Shown one piece after another: positions 1 through 12,200 of a stretch of DNA of 20,461 nucleotides (positions are counted from its first letter, which is position 1; the number at the start of each line of letters is the position of its first letter). The position numbers and the translations under genes are program-made. This DNA is from Apostichopus leukothele (taxonomy: Eukaryota; Echinodermata; Holothuroidea; Aspidochirotida; Stichopodidae): positions 1 to 20,461 of the forward strand of contig JAAAKB020187068.1 of NCBI GenBank assembly GCA_010014835.2, written 5' to 3'. Below the pieces are notes generated by a model. That model was not told the DNA's origin, did no database searches, and saw nothing but the letters and a program-made list of their open reading frames with translations.

Positions 1-12
1 TTCTTCTTATCA

Positions 13-47
13 CCTCCCCCCTCACCCCCCTCCCCCCACTCCCTCCC
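13..47 (-). other. G-quadruplex-compatible run in the sense strand of intron 12
   Basis: The plus strand has C-runs at 16-21, 25-30, 32-37, 41-43 and 45-47. In transcript sense these give five G-runs separated by 1-3 nt, starting 138 nt downstream of the exon 12 donor. Confidence 0.7.
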
Positions 48-184
48 ATCTGTATAAATTATTTTATTAGTCAACTGTTAGACTATATGATACCTGGCCT
101 TCTTTAACAATAACATTTACAATACTTCCATATTAATTGTCATCAGTCTTGAATTTACTTCATCAAACTAAAGAAAATATCTAC

Positions 185-231
185 CTTGACATGGATGAGA
201 GTTACAATTGAGTAAGCAATTCCAGCAAGAG
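185..231 (-). CDS. ATP13A3: Coding exon 12, residues 453-468, rest of TM3; gene continues off the left edge
   Basis: A short 47-nt exon with acceptor TTTCTTTAACAG and donor GTCAAG|GTAGAT. The carried-over G with CT gives Ala, then [15 protein letters not shown], matching the AVAGIGFIYTIINS portion of TM3 in ATP13A3. It ends in phase 0. The following exon, expected to encode TM4 with its substrate-binding motif, is outside the window. A degenerate tandem array begins 33 nt upstream of its acceptor in gene orientation. Confidence 0.92.
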
Positions 232-3200
232 CTGTTAAAGAAATGAAAAGTAAAGAACAATTTGATGATCAAATATGGGAGTGGGTTAGTCTTGCATATA
301 AAAGTATGTAAGCATATATAATGTAGTATGTAAGTATGTAAGCATATGTAAGATAGGTAAATATCAATTAATACATTCCTTTGGATTTCTCTCATCTCTC
401 TGTTATGTGACGATCAAATACACCCGGGTGTGCTTTAGTCTTGAGTAGGGAGTATGGGAGTGGATTAGTCCTGAGTAGATAGATAGGTATTATTTAATGC
501 ATTCCTTTGGATTTGTCTCAACTCTCTGTTATGTGATGATCAAATACAGTAGTGCTTTAGTCTTGAGTAGACAGGTAAGTATTAATTAATACATATCCTC
601 ATCTCTCTGTTATGTGATTCGTTCTTGAAAGTTCTGTTGTAAACATCCTAACACTGGTAGTACCATGTTCAGATGACATCACTAGACAAGTTTGAAATAG
701 TGATTGGTAAATACAGAAATGACACCTTCAGAGAATTGAAACAGCTACAATACATGGCTAGTGTAGAGGTTCTATAAACATGCCATAGAAATGTATACAA
801 GTTTGTCTCGGACAACACTGATTGCCTTGCAATATTAAAATTGAGGTCTTAGGGCACTTCTCAAGAGATGTGCTCAAGTTTAATCCTACAACAAAATACC
901 AGCCCAGCCCAGAGTTTTATATGCAAATTAGATGGGCCTGGGGACATTTAAGATAACAGCATTATAGGCTGAGAGTGATTCTGAAAACTAACACTCTCAT
1001 CAGGAGTTAAACATTTACAATGGACTGATGCAACAAAAACAACATCTTTATATCATGCTCATATTATAATTGGATGGCCTGAGATGCTGGTCCACTTGTT
1101 GATGTATTCTAATTCAATGAATGGAATCAAAATGGAAGCTGATCTTACCCAGAATTACGAGCAATCCAATGAACTTCATCGAGTCCCTGTAAAATTTGAA
1201 TCCCACCGGCTTGGGGAACAAAATTGACCTCACTAGTTCTCCTTTCATGGTAAGGAAACCTGGAAAACAATGACATTATAGATACATTAGGTATAGGTTT
1301 ATGTGCATGATTAGACACAACACTGAGGTAACACAAGTTGATTGACATAAGTCTGCTGTTACAGCTTGATAAGTAATGATCACAATCTCCTCAAAATATA
1401 TGCCAAGAGGCAGACTTATATATTTCCAAAAAATGACAAGTTTTTGCCCCAAACAAGTGTTCCAATATATGTCAATGTTTGATTTAACTAAGAATCCAGA
1501 CAAACCTTTACAAAGTGAGTGAGCTTTTATCTCATTGTCTAAACATAACAACCAGCCAGCAGTTTTATAAGATGTAGGTAGTACTCATCTAAGTGACTGA
1601 CCATATTTGTCATGTTGGTTTAATAGTTGAAGGACTGACCTCTTCTGAGGTTTTACTCATGACATCAGTTGTATAGTAGTAATAGGGATATATTTGGCTG
1701 ACTTCACTAATGTTGTTGGTTTTAGAGTTAATGAACTGACCTACTTTGATGTTGTTTTAATACTGACTTAAGTAGTTTTTTAGTTATAGTACTCACCTGT
1801 TCTTATCTCTTGTTGTTTTATAGTTATACTACTCACCTGTTCTTATCTCTTGTTGGTTTTATAGTTATACTACTCACCTGTTCTTATGATGACTGCCTTG
1901 ACTGATTCTGGTCCGTAAGATCGTGTTTGAATGACATGAGTGCCGCCAAACAGGGTGTGTCTCTTGTGATTCTCTACATCATAGCAACTGACAGGAGCGC
2001 CCTCTGTTGCAGGTGGGTTAGGTAATGGAGTCTTTGTGACTGGAACACTTTCTCCTATCAATTAAAAAGGAACAAGGTATTAGCATTGTAACAGCATGAA
2101 CAGAAACATTAAACCAACATTAAAAACTAAACATCGACCAACATGCAAAAAAACAAACAGCTTAAAAAGTAAGAAGGAAAAATAAAATACCGACTGAATT
2201 GACGGAAAAAAAAGACAAGGGTTGTGGGGCATTCCCTAATTCTCTGGTTTATATGCAAATTAAACATACATCTGAGCAATTGCTAATCCAGTAAGGTTCC
2301 TTCAAAGACTCTCCAATGATTCAAAGTTTCCTAAAACTGCAGCTGAGATATTACTTTTCCAACAGGTCAAAAATGTGCATGCGGGTGAGAAGGCCTTCTG
2401 TGATGCAGAACGCATTTGACCATCAGATGCTGCAGATATTGCCTATCTTGTAACATTATATCTTCATTGCAGTACAGACTGTGTGGTTGGTATGGATACA
2501 GAATTGTCAGGTAATGTTAATCCACCAGTCCACAAACTTAGGTAGACCTTAGGTTCCTTTACGTTATCAGGCTAAAGGTTATGTACACAATCAGATGTAG
2601 TCCAGGAGTGGGTACAAACTTGATCTTGCCAACCACAGTGAAATTTTGTATCAAATTTATGGGCTCATAATAAAATGGAAATATGACATATGGGAAAATG
2701 GGAAACTTGTACATGAATTATGTACTATCTCTTACATGTATGTTGAAATGTTCTATCATGGGCAGACCTGGTATGTGTTTTTGCCATCATTCAGTGAAGT
2801 CATTGTTTCATTTGATTTATGGTTTGATATGAACATTGGTAAGATTACAGGGTTCTTCAGGTTGCATAAACAGGGTATTGAAGACTTACATAATTTACAT
2901 CTTAATTCAGATATATCCACCCACCGATACTAGAACCCTATGAACATCCACTCATACTAATGCTATGTAACACCCACCCATACTATAACCCTACGTAACA
3001 ACCACCCATACTAGTCTATAACAATGTAATATAATGGAGGAGACCAGTGTTGTAACCAAGTCATTCATTTGAAAAGTCAAGTCACAGTCAGTTTTTCTCA
3101 TGTCAAGTCGCAAGTGATATCCAGTCACAAGTCAATTGTTTTCAAGTCGCAAGTCATTTCAATTTCCTTGTGACTCAAGTCACAAGTCAAATATAACAGC

Positions 3201-6200
3201 AACTTATAAACTTCATACTATAAGCTATATGCCTATGAAAATCAAGGTTTAAGAAGCATCTTTGTGAATTGAGGCCAGGTCCAGTGGATAACATCATTTG
3301 AGTTTATTGTCAAGTCAAGCCATCAGTCATTTATTTGCAAGTTAATTCCAATATCAAGTCAGATGTTGACTCGAGTCAACATCACATGAGAAGATTACAC
3401 CCTGCTTACCTGTAAGCATGCTTTCGTTGACGATGCAGTTTCCAGTAATAAGCGCTGCATCACAGCTCATGATGCAACCCTTACGTGGTATCAAGATGAC
3501 ATCACCGGGAACCAGAAAGCGAGAACTGATTTCCTCTGTCTCTGGAAATGGATAACAAATGATCTTTCAATGAAAGCTGGCAACAAATCAATGACCATGG
3601 GTTTAATTAGAATTGACTCTACAACTGTTAGAGGGCTTGACTCAATAAAAGAACAGTGCAGAGATTTTAACCCCAAATAATAGAAAACACTTCACCAAAG
3701 TTTATGAAGAAAAGAAAATATGTATCACTAATGTTACTAGAGAAACTTTGAGCAAGATACATATTTACCAGCCTTCCTGTGATCTATCATGTAAGAGCAT
3801 AAACAGGTAAATGTCTGAATCTGAAAAGGTTTAACCGATTAATTTATGGTATGATTCCATCTATCAAAGATTCTGTTCCTTGGTAGAGTTTGTTTAGTTA
3901 CATTATATACATACATAGAGTCATATGCATATATGACTACATATCTGAAATGGAATGACTCAAGCTAGCCAATCCAGGACAAGGCCTTGAACACCAAATC
4001 AATCTGTATTATATACAAACATGGAGTCATATGCATGTGACTACTTATCACTATGACTGAAATGGCAACTTCATAAATATCAATGCAACAGATACAGTTC
4101 ACATCGCAAGCTAGAGAATCCAGGATAACGCCTTGACCACTTAATCAATCTGTATTATATACATACATGGAGTCATATGCATGTGATTACATATCACTAT
4201 GACTGAAATGGAAACTTCATTCATATCAATGCAACAGATACATTTCACATATCAAGCTAGCCAATCCAGGACAAGGCCTTGAACACCAAATCAATCTGTA
4301 GCAGACACGTAGAGCTGTTCAAATGATGTTTTTGCTTACACAGCTGATAATACCAGCAATTTAAATACCATCATGGATAAATTGCAATACTAAAAGGAAT
4401 ATGATTATAATAAACCCATTGGTAAACACACAAACCATCCAGCTGCTAACAAGGGTTGTTATAGATGTGGCTTTGTTAACACAAGCCTTTGGAAAGAATA
4501 TATCACTTGACTGGTAGAGCGGTCCCTATTATCTATGCAGCTATTAGAATTGATGCATTGTGATTCAAACTGCACTAGTATATATGGGAGAACAGTGAAA
4601 CAATAGAGAACACTATATGCTGTTGGTCTCAAAAGAGATCGGTTCAATTACAAAACAGAGCCATCCAGACAGACAGAGATGCCCTAACCTTTTATCTCTA
4701 GTTGAAGAATAAAGAATAACTGTAGACTTAGGAAAGTAAATTACTGTCTGTGATGATTGTATCAAGTGGTGCTTGCTCTATAGTAGAATAGATGAGGATG
4801 GTTAGATTGATACTGATGATCTAACATGATGATGGTATATTAGTAACAGTGATAGTGTAAAGGTTTATGATGTTCAAAGTTGTCTTCATTAATATTACAT
4901 GAATACTGACAATCCACTGATTAATGATGATCTCACATATATACTGATGATAGGAATAGTAACTAACAGGTAACTAACAGTCAAATTTCTCTTGATTGAT
5001 ACTATAGACTATGGCATCTTTTCATAAGCCTTTGTAATTTAAGGGCATACTTGTAAAGGTTTATGATGTTCAAAGTTGTCTTCATTATATATATATTACA
5101 TGAATACTGACAATCCACTGATTATTGATGATCTCACATATAAATTGATGATAACTTAAAGTAAAATTTCTGTTGATTGATACTATAGCCAGATGGCATC
5201 TCTTCATAAGCCTTTGTTATTTAAGGGCATACTTACCACCAGATTCTCTCAGTACTGTGACTGTGCTAGAATGGGCGACCATATCTCTCAAGGTAACAGA
5301 TTGCTGCAAAAAATGCATTTATAAAGTAATCTTTGTAATTAATTGTACAAATGATTGAAAAACAGCCGATACAATGACCGTTGAAAATATAGCTAAATCA
5401 ACATATGCATTTTATAAAAGAATTGAGATTTTAAATGATCCTGCCTTAAGTGTCCTCATGTCCTTAACAGAAAACCAAACTGAAGCCAGCAGAATTTAAA
5501 CTTGGGTTAGATATGTTGCAGTCACCATAGTAACTAGGCCTATGAAGGGATTGTCATGGCAACCAATGTGCCACTAACTCTATGGGATGAAATACCTTGA
5601 CCTCAACTAAAGGTATGTTTACTTGTAGGACAAATAATTTTGGATTGGTAATTTATTTGTTTGTTAATCTAGCATATAAGGTTAGTGTGTGTGTGGTCAG
5701 TGAAATCATCATGATTAATAAATGTTCTAGAGTTGCTATACTTTTCAATATTGTTGATTTTGTATTCATATTTAAATTCATAAAATATGGAATGCTTCTT
5801 CAGAGGCCCATGAACTTTCTATGTGAGGGTTATGTAAATCTTCTGGAATAAATAATCAGTAATTATTAAAAGAAAAGCCAAGACTTCTTTGGCTAATCTG
5901 CTGTGATGAGATCACTCAAATACCGTTGTCAGATAAAACCATAAAACGACTAGTGGTTCCGATCCCCACAAATATTCATAGTGTGGGAAGCCACACATGT
6001 TAATAGTCACAGAGTTGTGCACACCAAAATGAAGAGGGATTATCTATTGACTAATACTGTAAAATATATAGGAAGGTACCAGGAATCAGTTATCATGTTG
6101 ACAAAGTCTGTTTATTGACATAGTATAAACAGAAAGCCAGTTGGCTTTTTGATTCCATGCCATACAATATGCTCAAATTTCAATATAAGTATCTGATTTA

Positions 6201-9200
6201 TGTACAGCAAGTGAGTTCAATTTGTCCTAGAATTATATGAGAGCCAGAAAGGATCAGAGATTTCCAGCTCTTATTTGTAGCACTCCCTTCTGGGCATCAA
6301 CAATTTCATTCCCTGGTAAGAATTTTACAGTATAGAATTTTTATTCCAATCTGTTTCAATATCCAGAAAGACCAGTCTTCCTATGTGAATATAGACACAT
6401 AGATGTATGAATAAATGGACATTTTCTTTTACCAATTTTGAGCTAGGAAAACAGCTCTGCCACCAACCATCCCTTTAATAATTGTTATTAATGAATGAGA
6501 GTTACTAACATTGTTCATACACTGTGAAATATTGTCACAACCTAGTGCCAAAGCAAAAGCCATCTAATATAAATCATATAGAAAATGGCCAATTTTGAGC
6601 TCATTTGAGATACCCTGTTGATCCCTTGAAGCTCAGATGGTGAAAACTGACAACAGCAGTTGCAGAGCATGTTTAAAGTGACACTCCAAAGCATATTTCA
6701 TTTCCTGGATGATTATATGTTTTGTTGAAGTCCTACAGAGACCCCTCACAAAACCAAACTATATTTGACCAAACTATGTTTACCAAAAGAAAATCATAGC
6801 ATTGGAGAACTCACAGAGTAAATGTAGCTGCAATTTTTGAGTTATCATGTTTAAGAGGTATTCAGACTTTGACACCTGTTGACCTCATGTGACCTTTGAC
6901 CTCTACCAATTTCAATAGGGTTCATGCACTCATCAAGTTGGATTTTCCTACCAAGTATGACATTTATTCAACTTGTGTTTGTTGAGATATCGTATTTACA
7001 AGCTGTTTCAGATGATTTGCTATTCAGCCCCACCCACTCATGAATATTAATGAGGTCAAATTTTGTTGTTGCAAAGAATATGTACTTACTATGTAGTTAC
7101 ATCACTATACCAAGTATCAACTAAATTGGACATATCGAGCACATCTACACATCATAGGACATCTACCTACCAAGCATGACATTGACTCAACACACACATC
7201 CACACGTAAACACACCCCCACGCAAAGTTTACTGAGCCTTCCGCATCGTAACCAAAAATGAAAAACATGTGAGCAGGATGCATATTCATAACTTTGTTGT
7301 CTCAAAAGTTTGAATTAATTACACCTTTTTCCACAAGACATTGCCTTAACTGTGGACGACTGTTGTCTTATCACATATATTAGCGTACCTTCTTAGTTTC
7401 ATAGAGTGAAATACAAATGGAGATGATCAAGATGGCCACAATGCAAGCTGCATAATAGTAATAATTCTCAAAACCCCACAGAATCATACTGAATATCTGG
7501 AAAATGTAGAATGGATTCAGAATCTGTCAATAGAAGAAAGACAAAATTCAAATAGATACATGAAACACAATAATACTGTGCCAAAAAAAAAAAAAAAATG
7601 AAATAAAATAAAATAAAAAACGAATCAAGTTTTTATCTCAGTAGAATGACAGCCATAGGTGGTCAGCATTAACTAACTAGTTGAAAACAACAGACAGGAA
7701 ACATGATCCAAGTCAAAGTAAATTTGGAGAAAATGTGATATATCAATGGGATGTAAGGTACTCTTAGTCAACAGTAAACCTAAAAGAATCGTTAAGACAT
7801 TGAGGTGTGGATCAGACAGTTCATAATTAATGTTAATTTCATCATCATGAAGACAAAAGAGTAATATGTTTATATCATTAATTATGGGCTCTCTAGCATA
7901 TTCGCTACTAAAACAGGAAAGCTTTCCTAGCAGGTGAAATCATTGATCAACCGTGACAAATGATGCGTTGAGGAGAGACATTCGAGTACTGAACTTGTTT
8001 GTCTAGAATTGTTGACTGCAAATATCAGTGGTGAAATGTCAACATGTATCATCAAATCCGTCAATGATTTGCCAGGCAATTGATTAATACAAACTGAATG
8101 CATTTCAGTCTTTGGTTGTTTAGCTTTGTACCTCTATAGTACTCTCACTCACAGATTTTAGAAATTATATATTAATCCACCATTTCACACATTTACCTCA
8201 ACGTTAACACACACACAAGCAATCTTGTTTTGGAAAGCTTTGTTAACATTTGACTTATTTGTGTAACAGAAGAACAAAGGGGCCTTTATATGCAAATGAT
8301 AGGACTGAAGATACTTTCGTAAGAATTTACCTCCTCCACAAAAAGTTTGAAATAGGATTTCACCTCGATGAGTATCTCGTTTAGTCCATAAACTCCTTGC
8401 CTGAAATTGAAATATAATACATGCACAAATATTACCAGATTAAATATCTGTGTACTTCTCAGAAAGTCAACTTGATCAACCGTCTGATCAATCAATCAAC
8501 TAATACCGAAATCAACTAATCAATCAATCCATTTCTCCATCAATCAAGGTTTCGTTAAATCAATCATACAATATTATGTGGACCATGGACTAAAGTTAGA
8601 ATGCTCTTTCCTCGTATGTAGTTAAATGTTCTAAACGTTGTAACTGACCATCCCACCAAGCCCTGATAGTAAAGATGGCTTACCTTATGGCTTGATATTC
8701 TTTGGAATAGCCTTTAAGTTTATCATAAAATGCTGATAATTCTGTTTGCCTTTCCAGACCCTGAAGAGGCAGGAAGCCTCGAAATATTGGATCCCAGTAG
8801 TAAACCCCCTTCTTGTGTTCAAAGAAGAGAAACTGAAATTCTCCATCCGGCTAAAAAGGTGAAAAATAAATTCAATTGTCAATTTCCAACAGAACTTTCT
8901 GAAATATCCTTACCTTCCAAAATCTTGTGCAACAAAAAAATAAGGAAAGAAAATGGTTTTACTGTAATTTTCTGTTCTGTTCTCTCCATCTGATTTGCCT
9001 CTTTTTAAAGAAAACCTTGCTTGGAATTGTTACCAAACCACTAACTTATTACGTCCCATAATTCTATTCAATTGACAGTGTAACAAGATGCATATTTATT
9101 ATCTTCATTAAGCCCTCTTCAATAACACAACAAGGAAAACCTCACAAAAACATAAATAAAAATAAAACCTGACAGCCAATCGGATTGGTGATCCCTTGCC

Positions 9201-12200
9201 AAGTTTTATGTAACAACATTTAATGTAATACTGCACATTGCACACAACATTTTCATGTTTTGATGTCACATGACGGGTAATAATTTTATCCAGTAGCGTA
9301 TCGCAACAAGTCAAATGATGTTTTTTACACAGAAATCTTACTATTTTATATAGACAACTTTCAGAGCCTTCAATACTGCTACACCAAATTTGAACACTAA
9401 CTCAATCCCTGCATGACTTTTGACCTCCACAGTTAACAAAAGCTTTGTTACTAAAGTGAATCTACACAACAAGAATGAATTTCATCCAAACTCTATTATT
9501 GGACTGCATCATATTTACAAAGCGAACTGGCTGTTGACCCCCTTCATAAAAAATGCAATAGATTTCTTGTACTAAAGGTTAATCCATATGCTAGGTATGC
9601 TAATATTTGCTTTAATGGTGTGGGATAGTCTTTACTAGATTTTGGGGACTGTGGGATAGTGTTTACTAGATTTTGGGGACTGTATCCTCTGTTGAAATAT
9701 TGAACTATTTGTGATCCTTTAAGGAGGTTTCACATGCTAAGGGTGAAGTTTATCTAAGGTTTAATTATCTCCCTTGACCTCAAATAACCTCATACCGCCA
9801 CAAAAAACAAAATTATGGAGCTTTGCACCTCACTAAGGTGAACCCTTGTGAAATTGAGAATAATTTTACAAGTGTTAGCAGCTCAGAACCTGTTGATGGT
9901 TTGCTGCGGTGTAGTAACCACTGCAGTTTTGGCAAATAGTGTTTATAATAAAGGCTATAAACATAACCACAAATGATTTAGAAACAAGACACAAAGGCGC
10001 AATATTCAACAGAGCTTTCTAAGTTTTAGGCAAATTAGTTCTATTCGACTAACACATTTGATACACAGTGAAGCTAAGGAAGGATTTATGTTTTGCGGTG
10101 TTCCAAAATCTGAAATCAAAAAACCAACCCCTGAGGGATCTTTACACTTACCGACTGGTTTGTAGGCCGAATCAGAGCTCTACGATCATCATCAATATCT
10201 GATTCCCCACTAGAGGGCAGTATACTGTGGTGATATTTCTTAGGCGGTGCTTTGGCCGAGGCTATGTCCACTGCTTGTTCACTGATGCTGTAATGAACCA
10301 AGCTTTAGTGGTATCCATGGATGTAGAGTAGTTATGAGTGTAAGGCACCCAGCATGATGCAACAGGGTTACAAGTAAGAGCAGAGCATGATGGGAAAATG
10401 ACACACCCATGGAAGCAAAAGAAAGGAAAACCTTGTCAAGTATTAGTACAAAAACATCAATCTATGAAAACAAATTACTACTGTGAGCACCCACAACAGA
10501 TATATAGTCAAATGTGCCTTTACACGATAAAAAAACAGAAAATTGAATTCAATATGTTTTATAGCATAATTAGTACAAATGAAGTATCAGGGTTAGTTCA
10601 GGGGTTATTTTGGTATTCAATTGAAGGTTTTATGAAACTAAACTAAGATTATGCTTGGTTACCTAAAAGAGCATGGCCTGGTATGCAAGGTTAACCCTGA
10701 CACTTACATATTATCCAGCCTGTAAGTTACAGTTAAAGTACAATGTTCCCAACATTAAGCAGTAGGGACAAGAATAATATGTTATTACTTGTGTACCTTG
10801 AGTTACGTTAAACACAGGAACAGTCTGAAGAATAAGCTTTTTAATGTGCATTGCAAGCTAAAGGACTTTTATGCATTAAATTTGAAATTTATAATTTGAT
10901 AATATTTTGGTTCCTCGAGTTTAGCTGACTCTACTGTGGTTGGTCAACAGCAATGACTACAAACAAACACTGAACTAAATTATAGCAAATGTGTTAACTA
11001 ACTTTTCTATCTAATTATTTGAAAACAATTGAATATCTGAAACACAGCCAAGATCAAACTACAAAATCCTTCTTCACGAATACTATATAGCTGTTTGGCT
11101 TTCATAATAATATCTCATTTCATCCCAGACTCATTCAAATTTCTTCTTACCACAAATGCTACATTATCCTCAACAATTAATAACAATAAATCATTTTGCC
11201 CCCATGTTTTATATATAGCATAGGCCAGGCTAAGCATATTTGCTATGAAATTTTATAATATTTGTTATGAATTAGTAAAAGTCACCTCTATGGCATTAGT
11301 GCTAATGTAATTTCCATTACTACATTGCATTTAATGACAAGAGGCATTGTGTTGCCAATGCACCCCCAGCTGCTAAAAGTGAGTGTTACCTTTGTTCTAT
11401 CTCACTAGTTTCAGTTCTTAAAGGGATAGTCTACAACATTTACAATGAGTCTCAATCCATCAATTAATTCATACATAACATGGAACAAAATCATAAATAT
11501 TGCAAATATAATGAAATCATTGATATAAAACAATTTGTGCAAATGTTATGTTTGTGTTTCATTCAAATTCAGTAAATGCAAAGTTCAATATGAGTTCAGC
11601 AAAGGTTGATGGGAAAGAAACACCTCCATGTGTTGGTAGAAATATTAAGATACCTGGAATAGCCTTGAATACTGTAGCTATATGATTATCATGAAGAATG
11701 GTCACTAAAATAAAACTGGGCAAGTGATGGGTGGTATATATTTAGGAATTAATACACAACACTAACTTTTTAAGGAACTATGCAGATGCTTTTCCATACT
11801 ACTTCCAATTTTTCTTCTACATGTGTTCATTCCAAGAAGCAACAATTCAACTATGTATACACAATCTGAGAGTTTGTAGTTTTATTGTAAATAGACTATT
11901 ATATTTGAGAACTCTCAAGGGTAACTTTAGCTGGGGGGGGGGGAGGGGTTAAAGATCAGGGATAGGGGGTAGATAAGCAAGGGGACAAATGATTGGGGGT
12001 GAAGTAAGGATTGAGGAATGGAATTATATGGGAAATGAGAGGAGGAATGGACACTGGATACTGACTAGGTATATGTACAGATATCTCTAGAGCAGACTCA
12101 TAATAAATTAGTTAAATAGTGAAACAGAACGAGCAGCACCCTTTGGCACAAGCTGTACAATGACCTAGAAGTACATGTTGTAGATAAATGTGAAGAAGGT

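Noticed and set aside
1837-1877. Exon 10 extended to the second donor
   Set aside because: The extension reads an in-frame TAG two codons past the first donor, and family similarity continues directly into exon 11 from the first donor.
2646-2933. 95-codon plus-strand open frame in intron 9
   Set aside because: No recognisable motif, lies inside an intron on the other strand, and its end runs into a tandem repeat.
7583-7620. Tail of a retroposed gene copy
   Set aside because: No coding remnant upstream on either strand and no target-site duplication seen; kept only as a simple repeat.
11418-11640. MITE starting TTAAAGGGATAGTCTACA
   Set aside because: No matching inverted terminal repeat or target duplication found in the window, so the element cannot be delimited.
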